Shown here: in pieces, positions 1-9,078 of the stretch
Layout: every line of letters begins with the position of its first letter
How positions within the stretch are numbered: the first letter of the stretch is position 1
NCBI RefSeq assembly: GCF_023016285.1
Contig: NZ_CP095413.1
Span: 1,488,001-1,552,000 of the forward strand
Direction of reading: 5' to 3'
Length of the DNA stretch: 64,000 nt
DNA from: Muricauda sp. SCSIO 64092
GTDB lineage: Bacteria; Bacteroidota; Bacteroidia; Flavobacteriales; Flavobacteriaceae
Position numbers and translations under genes: made by a program
Notes under the pieces: model-generated
Databases searched by the model: none
Seen by the model: the letters and a program-made list of their open reading frames with translations, nothing else
What the model was told of the DNA's origin: nothing

Positions 1-920
1 TCGGTAGGGAGCCTGAATTGGTTCACAAATTGTTTGCCACGACTTTTCTGGTCATCGTTTTTGAATTTGGTCCTCCAATGACAGAATGCCTTGGCTTGTT
101 GCCAGTTTACGCCCACCACCGGATAATCACTATAGGCATCATGCCAGAAATAATCATTGTGCATGGGCTCATTGTAAGAGTACTCAAAGTCGCGAATCCA
201 TACCGTGGTATCGGGGTAGATCGCCAACTGTTCGGACTTAATAAAATCACTGCGCTTGCCGGATTTGGCACGGGCAGCAGCCTCTATGTCCATCCAATTG
301 TATTTGTACTTCAATTGTTTCACATCAATTGTTCGTTGACCATTGTACGTCTCCTCTTCTGCCAGGTATAATGAATCCATTACCTCCGCGTAGAATTCGT
401 CCGGATAATCATTGGTATCCCAGATAAGATCGATATCCTTGTTAAGGGCATAACCTTCGTAAGGGTCATCTCCAAAACCTAGGTAATTATCAATCTTATA
501 TTTTTCCCAAACGGACAATCTGGTCGTATCCGCACTTTTAAAAGCAAATTCCCCAATAGTGTCGTCATCCTCGGGACCAAGGCCCAACTCATCGGACAGA
601 ATGGCCAATTTGGTCCGGGCGACCGAATCCTTTACCCATTCCACGAACTGTCGATATTCACTATTGGTGATTTCCGTATCGTCCATATAAAAGGAACGTA
701 CGGTAACGGTCCTGGTAGGGGCATTCAAAATTTTTGCCTGATCCTCATCGGCCTTACCCATGACAAAGGAACCTCGAGGAATCAATTCCATTCCATATGG
801 CTTCTCGGGATACCATTTTTTCCCTCTCACACCAACCAATTCACCTTTTGACCTTGATTTTGAGCCACAACTAGTGAGCAAAAACACAAGTGCTAGAGAT
901 GATAAAAATAGCTTTCTCAT
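1..920 (-). CDS. gldK: Gliding motility lipoprotein GldK (N-terminal part)
   Basis: GldK is an outer-membrane lipoprotein of the type IX secretion/gliding machinery, forming a periplasmic ring with GldN. I translated the minus strand from ATG at 918-920: the protein opens with a lipoprotein signal (MRKLFLSSLALVFLLTSC, lipid Cys18). It continues with a formylglycine-generating-enzyme-like fold, seen in PYGMELIPRGSFVMG, the segment DDTEITNSEYRQFVEW and YPVVGVNWQQAKAFCHW near the window edge. The gene runs off the left end, so the last part of the domain is missing; about 306 codons are visible. In flavobacteria gldK normally precedes gldLMN and lies beside topA and an arginase-family gene, which is the arrangement here. 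Confident from motif order and neighbours. Confidence 0.9.
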   Translation of the reverse strand, partial: MRKLFLSSLALVFLLTSCGSKSRSKGELVGVRGKKWYPEKPYGMELIPRGSFVMGKADEDQAKILNAPTRTVTVRSFYMDDTEITNSEYRQFVEWVKDSVARTKLAILSDELGLGPEDDDTIGEFAFKSADTTRLSVWEKYKIDNYLGFGDDPYEGYALNKDIDLIWDTNDYPDEFYAEVMDSLYLAEEETYNGQRTIDVKQLKYKYNWMDIEAAARAKSGKRSDFIKSEQLAIYPDTTVWIRDFEYSYNEPMHNDYFWHDAYSDYPVVGVNWQQAKAFCHWRTKFKNDDQKSRGKQFVNQFRLPT

Positions 921-1025
921 ACTTTAGGTTAAATTTTCGATTTAAGATTGTAAACTGTGCAACACAATTTCCTAATCACAAAACTTCAAATTGAGCAAAT
1001 TATTGTGCCGATACGGTTTATGTAC

Positions 1026-1033
1026 CAAAAATA
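1026..1033 (-). promoter_or_regulatory. Possible -7 element for gldK
   Basis: The minus strand reads TATTTTTG here, matching the flavobacterial -7 consensus TAnnTTTG, about 105 bases upstream of the gldK start. No TTG lies at the expected -33 distance, so only half of the promoter is convincing. Confidence 0.3.
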
Positions 1034-1038
1034 TTTGT

Positions 1039-2196
1039 TCAGTTTAAGCCTTTCTTATAGGCTTTAAGCCAGCGCTCTGGAATATTTTGGTTGCAAGCAT
1101 CCAAATAGTCCTGTTGAGTGCATGGTAATAACGCAACTGAATTATTTTTAGTATGCTCCGGTAAAATGGAGGGAACTTCAACCCACCAACGTTCCGTAAT
1201 ATGGCTTTTGAAGAATACCAATTCCTCTGAATCCGTAGGAACGGTAAATTTGGTAAAGTCCTCATCGTTGGAGCTTGGCAGTTCTTTTATCCTAAAGCTC
1301 AGCCCTTCAATAAAGCACCAAATTATTTGGGCTACAAGCCGAAAGGACAATAGCGTGTTTTCCATTTCATAGATTCCAAAGGCACTCACCTTTTCGCTTA
1401 TTCCCGCATATCTGGAGATGCCGCATATTTCCCTACCGTCAAATCCGTTGGGGGAAAAGTTTGCCGTTACCCCCATTTCACTTGCTTTTACAGCGCGTAA
1501 ATCCAAACTTACCAGATGGGCGTTCCTTAAAATAGGTTCGGCCAGCGTAATATCGGAAACAATATCCCCCAATCTATAGGCGTCAAAGAACAGGCGTTCC
1601 ATAAGATCGATCTCTTCCTGGGCATTGAAATAGCTTTGATAGCCCAGATTGGAAAAATTATACAGGTTGTTGGGTTTGTCCGTGATGATTTTGCTCATGT
1701 AGGATTCCGAGGAAATCAACTCATCGTCCTCGCCAAAGTCGAACCTACTATCAATGGATACCAAATTGATCATGTCCTTAATGCCATCAAAGGCCCTGTA
1801 GGTGGGAAAAGTGACATCTTGTGTCGCACCGATGACTATCGGAATTATTTTTTCTTCAAGCAGGCCGGACATGATCTGATTGACCACAAAGTACGTGTCC
1901 TCAACGGTATTTCCCTCTTCCACATCACCAATATCAATGATCGTGGCATTCCAATTGCCCATCATTAATCGGTACAGTTCAATCCGCAGGGAATCCATGT
2001 CCAATTTTTCCTGTCTTTTCTCAAAAGCGTTCCTGGATTCCAAAACGCCAAAAATCGCCACTGTGGCATTGGCGAACACGGGCAGGCCTTTTTTTTCAGT
2101 ATGCTTATGAATATTTTTTCCCAGTGCCTGCGAGGGAAGAAATTCTGAAAAGGCCAAAACCTTTTCACTTATTGGCACTAAAAAATCAAATGCCAT
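1039..2196 (-). CDS. Arginase/formimidoylglutamase-fold protein lacking metal ligands
   Basis: A 385-residue member of the ureohydrolase (arginase/agmatinase/formimidoylglutamase) family. The fold signatures are present but altered. The usual GGDH motif reads GATQD (residues 123-127), the DAHxD motif reads DSRFD (149-153), and the SxDxDxxDP motif reads SLDLRAVKASEMG (230-242). The His and several Asp residues that bind the two Mn ions are therefore gone, so hydrolase activity is doubtful; databases often still label such proteins formimidoylglutamase. It lies 14 bases downstream of topA and just upstream of gldK, so it may share a transcript with topA. A structural or regulatory role linked to gliding is only a guess from position. 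No other histidine-degradation gene is in the window. Confidence 0.75.
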   Translation of the reverse strand: MAFDFLVPISEKVLAFSEFLPSQALGKNIHKHTEKKGLPVFANATVAIFGVLESRNAFEKRQEKLDMDSLRIELYRLMMGNWNATIIDIGDVEEGNTVEDTYFVVNQIMSGLLEEKIIPIVIGATQDVTFPTYRAFDGIKDMINLVSIDSRFDFGEDDELISSESYMSKIITDKPNNLYNFSNLGYQSYFNAQEEIDLMERLFFDAYRLGDIVSDITLAEPILRNAHLVSLDLRAVKASEMGVTANFSPNGFDGREICGISRYAGISEKVSAFGIYEMENTLLSFRLVAQIIWCFIEGLSFRIKELPSSNDEDFTKFTVPTDSEELVFFKSHITERWWVEVPSILPEHTKNNSVALLPCTQQDYLDACNQNIPERWLKAYKKGLN

Positions 2197-2210
2197 AATT
2201 ATGGGTGTTA

Positions 2211-4688
2211 TTACTTAGCTTTCGACTTTGTTTTTCTTTTGGGTGCTTTTTTATCAAGTAACTCTTTTGCTGCCTCCAAGGAAAACTTGGCGGCATCAAC
2301 ATCCTTTGACAACTCCACTTTTATCCTTCCTTTAATGATATTGTGCCTGCCCCATCTGGCCTTTTCAATACGAATGCCTTCCTCGGGCCAGGATTGGACC
2401 AATTTTTCCTTTTCCTTTTGTTTTTTGGTTTCGATAAGTTCTTCAATGTCAGCTTTGGAAAGATTGTCAAAATCATATTTCTTGTTGACGTTGATGAACA
2501 TTCCGTTCCATTTTATAAAAGGACCAAACCTACCTACGCCTTTGGTCACATCTTGACCCTCATAATTGGCAATGGGAGCATCTGCCCTTTGCTTTTCCCT
2601 GATCAATTCTATGGCCCGATCCATATCTACATCAAAGGCGCTCTCCCCCTTATCCAATGAAATAAACTTTTTTCCAAATCGGACATAAGGTCCATAACGG
2701 CCAACATTGGTCTCCACTTCTTCACCTTCATACACCCCCAATTTTTTTGGAAGCTCAAAGAGTTCCATAGCTTCTTCAAAGGTTATGGTGGATATGGATT
2801 GCTCGGGCAACAAACTGGCAAACAATGGCTTTTCTTCTTCTTCCACAGTCCCTATTTGAACCATGGGACCAAACCTCCCCAACCTGGCGGCAACCTGTCG
2901 TCCTGTTTTGGGATCCGTACCCAGTACCCGCTCGCCACTTGCCCTTTCCGCATTTTCCTCAACGTCCAAAACGGTAGGATGAAAACTCTTATAAAATTCC
3001 TTCATGACTTTTTGCCAATCCTCATCCCCAGAAGCAATCTCATCAAAATCCTCTTCCAATTTCGCAGTGAAATTATAATCCAGAATATTGGAAAAATGAC
3101 TGACCAAAAAATCATTTACGATTGTCCCTATATCCGTAGGGACCATTTTACCTTTGTCCGACCCGACCATTTCGGTCAATTTTTTTTCCGAAAGCTGGTC
3201 GTTTTCCAGAACAAGCTCCATGTAGGGCCTTTCGGTTCCTTCCACGGTTCCCTTTTGAACATATCCCCTATTCTGAATGGTGGAAATGGTGGGCGCATAT
3301 GTTGAAGGTCTTCCGATTCCCAATTCCTCAAGTTTCTTGACCAAGGAGGCCTCGGTATATCTATATGGCGGCCTGGTGAAACGCTCCGTGGCACTAATGT
3401 AGTTGTTCTCCAGTTTTTCATCTACCCGCATTGCCGGTAGCATTCCTTCCTGTTCTACGGCATCCTCCTCATCCACACTTTCCAGGTACACCTTTAAAAA
3501 CCCATCAAAAGTGACCACTTCACCATTTGCAGTGAATTCCTCTGCGTGGGTATTGGATTGTATTTTAACGTTTGTACGCTCCAATTGTGCATCACTCATT
3601 TGGGAGGCGAGTGTCCGCTTCCAGATCAACTCATATAATTTGGTCTGGTCACGTTCCAGCGTTGGGGATTGCAAATTCATGTCTGTAGGGCGAATGGCCT
3701 CGTGGGCTTCTTGCGCCCCTTTGGACTTGCCCGTATAATTCCTTACCGTGCTGTATTCACTTCCATAATTGGACACTATGGTGTTCTTGGCCGCGTCCAG
3801 TGCTTCCTTGGACAGATTAACACTGTCCGTCCTCATATAGGTAATGAGTCCGGCTTCGTACAATCGTTGGGCCACCTGCATGGTCCGGCCAACGGAAAAG
3901 TAAAGCTTCCGTGAAGCCTCCTGTTGTAAAGTGGATGTGGTAAAAGGGGCCGCAGGCGATTTTTTAGCAGGCTTTTTATCCAATTTCGAAACTGAAAAAT
4001 CCGCTCCGATGTTCTTTTTCAAAAAGTCCTCTGCTTCTTGCTTACTCCCAAATGGTTTGGACAATTTCGCATCAAAATTCTTTCCATGCGTGGTACGGAA
4101 GGAGGCCTTTATCCTATAACTGGCTTCCGGGGAAAAAGCCTCAATTTCCCGCTCTCGCTCTACAATCAATCGTACCGCCACCGACTGCACCCGCCCCGCG
4201 GAGAGTCCCGGTTTGATTTTTTTCCACAGTACCGGGGAAAGTTCATATCCTACCAACCTGTCCAAAACCCTACGCGCCTGTTGCGCATTCACCAAATCAT
4301 AATTGATTCCCCTTGGATTCTCTATTGCTTTTTGGATGGCGGATTTGGTTATGGAGTTAAAAACAATGCGCTTGGTCTTATCCTTATCCAATTTTAATTT
4401 TTCCGCCAAATGCCAAGAAATGGCCTCCCCTTCGCGATCTTCATCACTTGCCAACCAAATGGTCTCGGCTTTCTTCGCCAAATCCTTTAGCTTTTTGACC
4501 AAGGTCTTTTTTTCCTTATCAATGATGTATTTTGGTTCAAAGTCCTTTTCAACATCCACCCCCAATTCCTTTGAGGGCAAATCGGCAATATGACCAAAAC
4601 TGGACTCTACCTGATATTCTTTTCCTAAAAATCTTTCAATGGTTTTAGCCTTCGCTGGGGACTCGACTATGACTAAGTTCTTGGGCAT
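2211..4688 (-). CDS. topA: DNA topoisomerase I
   Basis: Type IA topoisomerase that relaxes negative supercoils by a transient 5'-phosphotyrosine strand break. The TOPRIM domain opens with VIVESPAKAKTIE and carries the acidic DEDREGE motif at residues 82-88. The catalytic tyrosine is Y284 in LITYMRTDSV. The C-terminal third has no zinc-finger cysteines but has repeated topoisomerase C-terminal modules, each with an RFGP/RYGP core (RFGPMVQIG, RYGPYVRFG, RFGPFIKWNG). It ends in a Lys/Arg-rich tail. The length of 825 residues is usual for Bacteroidota. The ATG at 4688 is at the exact family N-terminus. It is the first gene of a topA / arginase-like stretch. Confidence 0.97.
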   Translation of the reverse strand: MPKNLVIVESPAKAKTIERFLGKEYQVESSFGHIADLPSKELGVDVEKDFEPKYIIDKEKKTLVKKLKDLAKKAETIWLASDEDREGEAISWHLAEKLKLDKDKTKRIVFNSITKSAIQKAIENPRGINYDLVNAQQARRVLDRLVGYELSPVLWKKIKPGLSAGRVQSVAVRLIVEREREIEAFSPEASYRIKASFRTTHGKNFDAKLSKPFGSKQEAEDFLKKNIGADFSVSKLDKKPAKKSPAAPFTTSTLQQEASRKLYFSVGRTMQVAQRLYEAGLITYMRTDSVNLSKEALDAAKNTIVSNYGSEYSTVRNYTGKSKGAQEAHEAIRPTDMNLQSPTLERDQTKLYELIWKRTLASQMSDAQLERTNVKIQSNTHAEEFTANGEVVTFDGFLKVYLESVDEEDAVEQEGMLPAMRVDEKLENNYISATERFTRPPYRYTEASLVKKLEELGIGRPSTYAPTISTIQNRGYVQKGTVEGTERPYMELVLENDQLSEKKLTEMVGSDKGKMVPTDIGTIVNDFLVSHFSNILDYNFTAKLEEDFDEIASGDEDWQKVMKEFYKSFHPTVLDVEENAERASGERVLGTDPKTGRQVAARLGRFGPMVQIGTVEEEEKPLFASLLPEQSISTITFEEAMELFELPKKLGVYEGEEVETNVGRYGPYVRFGKKFISLDKGESAFDVDMDRAIELIREKQRADAPIANYEGQDVTKGVGRFGPFIKWNGMFINVNKKYDFDNLSKADIEELIETKKQKEKEKLVQSWPEEGIRIEKARWGRHNIIKGRIKVELSKDVDAAKFSLEAAKELLDKKAPKRKTKSKAK

Positions 4689-4708
4689 CTAGATTGGTTT
4701 TTTGGGAA

Positions 4709-4716
4709 CAAAAGTA
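4709..4716 (-). promoter_or_regulatory. Likely -7 element for topA
   Basis: The minus strand reads TACTTTTG, a perfect TAnnTTTG -7 box, 20 bases before the topA ATG. The matching -33 position has ATG rather than TTG, so the assignment rests on the -7 box and its spacing to the gene. Confidence 0.4.
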
Positions 4717-4756
4717 TGTGAATTTTTTAATTCCCATTTTTGGATGAAGCTTCACA

Positions 4757-4788
4757 AACAAAAAAAGTGTGCGGTTTAGGCACACTTT
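4757..4788 (-). terminator. Rho-independent terminator after the LVIVD/lipoprotein pair
   Basis: On the minus strand an 8-bp perfect stem (AAAGTGTG / CACACTTT, loop of 9) is followed by TTTTTTTG. It lies about 40 bases after the stop of the small lipoprotein gene and ends that transcript before topA. Confidence 0.8.
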
Positions 4789-4828
4789 CACCAACGTAAA
4801 AATCCACTTTTTAGTTTCCGGGACCAGG

Positions 4829-5209
4829 TTACTGATAAACCAGGACCGCTTTTCCGTCCTCACATTCAATACGTGTGGGGGGACTGACGAACGCACAGTC
4901 CGAAAGGGCCCCATTGCTTTCATTATAAGCCCGAACCGCCTCGTTGTAAGCGGCCAATCGATTTAAAAAATCAACAGTATCAATTGAAGTGGAATAGGCG
5001 ATATAACCCGTGGGACCACCACAGGGCTTGGACCCAATTCCCGCAAATTGCCAGTCATTGCCGTCTACGCAGGCCACACTTTCCGAAAGTGCCACAAGGG
5101 TCTTGAGCTGCTCTTCCAAATCATCGGCCTGGATATCATCCGAGCTACAGGACAAGAGACTGCCCAACACTACTATATAGAGGTAAAATTTAACTTTAAA
5201 GGGCTCCAT
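4829..5209 (-). CDS. Small cysteine-containing lipoprotein, function unknown
   Basis: A 126-residue protein with a lipoprotein signal (lipobox SLLSC, lipid Cys21) and a short mature domain. The mature part has four further cysteines (in ACVDG, KPCGG, SDCAF and IECEDG), which could form two disulfides in the periplasm or at the surface. A helix around FLNRLAAYNEAVRAYN separates the second and third. I do not recognise a named family. The start lies one base after the stop of the LVIVD gene, so the two are almost certainly co-transcribed and probably co-localised in the outer membrane. A strong terminator follows. Confidence 0.75.
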   Translation of the reverse strand: MEPFKVKFYLYIVVLGSLLSCSSDDIQADDLEEQLKTLVALSESVACVDGNDWQFAGIGSKPCGGPTGYIAYSTSIDTVDFLNRLAAYNEAVRAYNESNGALSDCAFVSPPTRIECEDGKAVLVYQ

Positions 5210-5210
5210 G

Positions 5211-6503
5211 TTAATTCAGGTTCAAACTACTAATGAGTCTAATATCATCATCCAAATATTCATATTGGTACAGCACACCATTACCTATCATAAGCAATTG
5301 TTCTTCCATGGGAATGACATCAAACGTAACAATATCTTTAAAATGATTTAACTGTGGAAGGTCGGGGACTTGGGATTTATCATACACCTTAAGACCTGAG
5401 TTTCCGTCACAAACAAAAAGCTTATCATCCTTAATCCCGAGCCCATAAGGTTCATCCATTGGATAAATCACTTTTAGTTCCGGTTTCTCGATAGTGGAAA
5501 TGTCAACAATGTAGAGACCGCTTTCCACAGCACCACAAAAGTTACCTCCACGCAAGGTAACATAAGCGTAGTTGCCATCCACAACCACGGGATCACATGC
5601 GGTACCATGTACAAACTCCGAGATGTACTTGGGGGCAGATGGTTCGGAAATGTCATAAATGTACATGCCCTGCATACCGCCCAAAAACAAAAGGTCGCCT
5701 TGGCTAAAAATCGTTTCTATCCCCCAGCTGGTGTATACCTCATCCATCACTTCGGGGGCGTCCAAATCCGAAATATCAAAAACGTTTATACTGCTCCATT
5801 CAACGGCATACAGATAATCGCCAACAATCCTAAATCGGGCCAAAGAACCTCCCTGTCCCGTATCCGTCGCATTGGTGGTGGGCCCATCGGAATTGGCGAA
5901 GGAGGCCTCCCCATGTAAGTATCCGAACTTTTCATTGAATTGGTTCTGCGTCATGGCCACTTTTTTGGTTTCCCAACCTACTATGGCCTCCCTATTGGGA
6001 TCTAAATCTCCGTAGTCAAAAGCATCTGCCGTTGGCCACTCCACATCAAAACCTACGGTGCACCAAAATTCCTGGTAAATGGCATTTTCCAAACGTTTTA
6101 CGGAACCAATGTTGTTGATGTCCGAAATGTCCATAATGACCAAATCCCCATAACTGTCCGCATATAGCCTATCATTTTTTATGGAGACATCATTGTTGCC
6201 CTCCAACTTAATGAAGGCCGTTTTTTGGGGTGAAGCCGGATTGGTATTGTCCAAAACATGTACGCCCTTATTGACATCGTTGACAAAAATGTAGTTCTTA
6301 TAGGCATATATCTTTCCAGATTCCACAATATCCGTAGGCTCACTTATAGCAATGGCCTCTTCTTTAAAGGTTATTAAATCCGTTGTCAATGGGGTAGCAA
6401 TAACGTATTCGTTATACCCAAACGGTAATTCTCCATCATCCTCGCAGGATATACCGCAAATGATAAGTAGTAGGATCAGGGGAAGTTTCGATAGCTTTTT
6501 CAT
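5211..6503 (-). CDS. LVIVD-repeat lipoprotein
   Basis: A 430-residue lipoprotein (lipobox GISC, Cys20) made of LVIVD repeats, which form a beta-propeller-like structure at the bacterial surface. Successive repeat cores are visible: LVIMDISDINN, INVFDISDLDAPE, MYIYDISEPSAP, LYIVDISTIEKPE and LKVYDKSQVPD. Each follows a strand of the type YAYV or LFLGG. These proteins have no assigned enzymatic activity; they are thought to act in binding or adhesion. It is the first gene of a two-gene unit with the small Cys-rich lipoprotein. The next gene upstream is divergent across a 238-base gap in which I see no clear promoter. Confidence 0.85.
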   Translation of the reverse strand: MKKLSKLPLILLLIICGISCEDDGELPFGYNEYVIATPLTTDLITFKEEAIAISEPTDIVESGKIYAYKNYIFVNDVNKGVHVLDNTNPASPQKTAFIKLEGNNDVSIKNDRLYADSYGDLVIMDISDINNIGSVKRLENAIYQEFWCTVGFDVEWPTADAFDYGDLDPNREAIVGWETKKVAMTQNQFNEKFGYLHGEASFANSDGPTTNATDTGQGGSLARFRIVGDYLYAVEWSSINVFDISDLDAPEVMDEVYTSWGIETIFSQGDLLFLGGMQGMYIYDISEPSAPKYISEFVHGTACDPVVVDGNYAYVTLRGGNFCGAVESGLYIVDISTIEKPELKVIYPMDEPYGLGIKDDKLFVCDGNSGLKVYDKSQVPDLPQLNHFKDIVTFDVIPMEEQLLMIGNGVLYQYEYLDDDIRLISSLNLN

Positions 6504-6741
6504 TGGTCAATTTTTTTTGTTTGATCTTTTATCATTGAATAACACTTTTAAGATGATCCATGTTAAACAAAGTTGCGTCGGTATGTGTAAAATCTGGAAC
6601 GGCTTTCCCGTATTGGCATGCAAAAAACCGATGATAAAACCAAAGGTGATAAAAAGGGGACTTCCCATGAGGACTTCTATTTTGACTACAAAAAATTAAG
6701 TACAAAACGATATCTTTATAAAAGCAATATTTTCATTTTTA

Positions 6742-7713
6742 ATGTCGAAAACTACATTTCTATTGGCAACCTTAGGTTGCTGGCTACATCTTTGTTATGG
6801 TCAAAACAAACCTTTTAAAGCCTATAGCGAATCCATTCCGGGAAGCACATTGACCATTAAAATGCTACCCATACCCAGTGGTAGTTTTCTAATGGGGAGT
6901 CCTGAAACGGAGAAAGGAAGGAAAAAGGATGAAAGTCCGGAACGGAAAGTGGATATGGATCCGTTCTGGATGGCTTCACATGAAACTACCTGGGATCTTT
7001 ACCGACTTTTTATGGCCCGGGAAATTGATAAGAAGCGTCCTACCCCCCCTAAAGGGGACGAAGTCTTGTTGGATGTCGATGCCATTGGCGGAGCTACAAC
7101 ACCTTATGTGGAAATGAGTTTTGGCATGGGAACCGAAGGCTACCCAGCTATTTGTATGACCCAATACGCCGCTATAAAATTCTGCGAATGGCTCTCTGCC
7201 ATGACCGGAAACTTTTATAGACTCCCTACCGAGGCAGAGTGGGAATACGCGGCACGGGCTGGAACCCAGAGCCCTTATTCGTTTGGTGCAAGGGCATCAA
7301 ATATTGACGAGTACGCATGGTACAACGGAAATAGTAATGGCAAATACCATAAAGTGGGGCTGAAAAAACCAAATCCATGGGGATTGTACGATATGCATGG
7401 CAACGTTGCCGAATGGACACTTGACCAATACCTTGATTACAACGCAAAAAAAACAAAAAACCCTTGGGCCAAACCTATAAGGACATACCCGAGGGTGGTG
7501 AGAGGAGGGTCTTGGAAAAACCGTGAGGAAAACCTCAGGAGTGCCTCGCGAATGCCCTCCACCGCCGATTGGAAAATGAGGGACCCACAAATACCTAAAA
7601 GCAAATGGTGGCTTACCGATGCGCCTTTTGTGGGATTTCGTATTGTCCGCCCTTACAAGACCCCCAGTGCAGAAGAACAAAAGAACTATTGGAAAGCAAA
7701 ACATTCAAAATAA
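6742..7713 (+). CDS. Exported SUMF1/FGE-fold protein without the FGE cysteines
   Basis: A 323-residue exported protein with an N-terminal signal ending near CYGQ. The C-terminal fold is that of formylglycine-generating enzyme (SUMF1). Family motifs are present: IPSGSFLMGSPETE, FWMASHETTWDLYRLFM, RLPTEAEWEYAARAG, GLYDMHGNVAEW and the closing VVRGGSWKN...GFRIVRP. In true FGE a catalytic Cys pair follows RGGSW; here that stretch is RGGSWKNREENLRSASRM with no Cys, so sulfatase activation is unlikely. Such variants serve as structural or carbohydrate-binding domains. It is followed after 6 bases by an exported oxidoreductase and then an isomerase, suggesting a shared role in extracytoplasmic sugar chemistry. 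Confidence 0.8.
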   Translation: MSKTTFLLATLGCWLHLCYGQNKPFKAYSESIPGSTLTIKMLPIPSGSFLMGSPETEKGRKKDESPERKVDMDPFWMASHETTWDLYRLFMAREIDKKRPTPPKGDEVLLDVDAIGGATTPYVEMSFGMGTEGYPAICMTQYAAIKFCEWLSAMTGNFYRLPTEAEWEYAARAGTQSPYSFGARASNIDEYAWYNGNSNGKYHKVGLKKPNPWGLYDMHGNVAEWTLDQYLDYNAKKTKNPWAKPIRTYPRVVRGGSWKNREENLRSASRMPSTADWKMRDPQIPKSKWWLTDAPFVGFRIVRPYKTPSAEEQKNYWKAKHSK

Positions 7714-7719
7714 ATCGCA

Positions 7720-9078
7720 ATGAAGAAAAAGACCAAAAAACAGAACACAAAATCAGTTGATCGAAGATCTTTTGTTAAAACCACAGGACTTGCCGGTGGT
7801 GCTTTATTCACTTCTTCATTGCCTTTGTATGGCATGGGGCACTTATATAATCCAGGAAAACTAAAACTAGCCGTTGTTGGTTGTGGCGGTCGGGGCACCG
7901 GAGCTGTTGTTCAAGCTTTGATTGCTGACCGTGACGTGGAACTTGTGGCCATGGCCGATGCCTTTCAAGACAGATTGGAAAACAGCCTTAATGCCATTCA
8001 AGAGCACTTTGAGGGACAACGTACAATAGAGGTGAAGGAAAAGAACCATTTTGTAGGTTTTGATGCCTATAAAAAAGCGATGGACAAAGCGGATGTGGTC
8101 ATCTTGGCGACCCCTCCTGGATTTAGGCCGTTGCATTTTGAATATGCCGTAGCCAATGACAAGCATGTTTTCATGGAAAAACCCGTGGCTACCGATCCCG
8201 TGGGTGTTAGAAGAGTACTGGCCTCGGCCAAAATAGCCAAGCAAAAACAGCTTAATGTAGTAGTGGGCCTCCAACGTCATTATGAAAACAAGTACTTGAA
8301 GCTCTATGATGAAGTACAAAAAGGAACCCTGGGGAAAATAGTTTCGGGACAGGTGTATTGGAATAGCGGAGGAGTATGGGTACGCCCCAGAACCCCGGAA
8401 CAGACCGAAATGGAATACCAAATGCGTAACTGGTACTATTTCAATTGGCTCTGTGGGGATCACATCTTGGAGCAGCATATCCACAATATTGATGTTGCCA
8501 ATTGGTTCTTAGGCGAATACCCTGTATCGGCCCAAGGCATGGGAGGACGTGAAGTACGGACAGGAAAAGACCATGGTGAAATTTTTGATCACCATTTTGT
8601 GGAATTCACTTACCCATCCGGTGCAGTAATCTCCAGTCAATGCAGACACCAAAAAGGTTGTATGAACAGGGTTGATGAAGCATTTCATGGCACTAAGGGA
8701 AGATTGGTGACCAGCCAGGGCACCATTACCGATCTTAATGGCGATGAATTGTTTAACCATCAGAGCAATATTGGGGATCAAAAAGACCCAAACCCCTATC
8801 AAGTGGAACATGATCATCTTTTTGCAGCTATAAGAAACAAGGATGAAGTATTGGCCGATACCGAAAACGGGGCCAAAGCCACCTTATCGGCCATTATGGG
8901 ACGAATGGCCACCTATTCAGGGGATGTCATCACTTGGGAGCAGGCCCTAAACTCATCCATGAAATTGGTTGAGGACAATTTGGACTGGAATTCAACACCT
9001 CCCACACGGCCCGATGCCAATGGCAACTATCCCATTCCCACACCAGGCAAAACTACGTATACCAAAAGCGAGATATAG
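7720..9078 (+). CDS. Tat-exported Gfo/Idh/MocA-family oxidoreductase
   Basis: An NAD(P)-dependent sugar oxidoreductase of the Gfo/Idh/MocA family, 452 residues. The N-terminus carries a twin-arginine signal (DRRSFVK then a hydrophobic GLAGGALFTSSLPL), so it is folded with cofactor and exported to the periplasm. The Rossmann domain begins at LAVVGCGGRGTG (residues 51-61), and the family EKP motif appears in HVFMEKPVA. A catalytic-type His lies in CGDHILEQHIHNIDVANW. The C-terminus is typical of the Tat-linked Bacteroidota/Planctomycetes subfamily. Its stop overlaps the next start by one base. The substrate cannot be read from sequence. Confidence 0.87.
   Translation: MKKKTKKQNTKSVDRRSFVKTTGLAGGALFTSSLPLYGMGHLYNPGKLKLAVVGCGGRGTGAVVQALIADRDVELVAMADAFQDRLENSLNAIQEHFEGQRTIEVKEKNHFVGFDAYKKAMDKADVVILATPPGFRPLHFEYAVANDKHVFMEKPVATDPVGVRRVLASAKIAKQKQLNVVVGLQRHYENKYLKLYDEVQKGTLGKIVSGQVYWNSGGVWVRPRTPEQTEMEYQMRNWYYFNWLCGDHILEQHIHNIDVANWFLGEYPVSAQGMGGREVRTGKDHGEIFDHHFVEFTYPSGAVISSQCRHQKGCMNRVDEAFHGTKGRLVTSQGTITDLNGDELFNHQSNIGDQKDPNPYQVEHDHLFAAIRNKDEVLADTENGAKATLSAIMGRMATYSGDVITWEQALNSSMKLVEDNLDWNSTPPTRPDANGNYPIPTPGKTTYTKSEI

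Noticed and set aside
18..371. 117-residue plus-strand frame
   Set aside because: Lies antisense to gldK, whose protein sequence is clearly conserved on the minus strand.
6742..7713. Active formylglycine-generating enzyme with a sulfatase
   Set aside because: Catalytic cysteines after RGGSW are missing and no sulfatase gene is nearby.
7867..8484. 205-residue minus-strand frame
   Set aside because: Antisense to the Gfo/Idh/MocA gene, which has intact Rossmann and EKP motifs.
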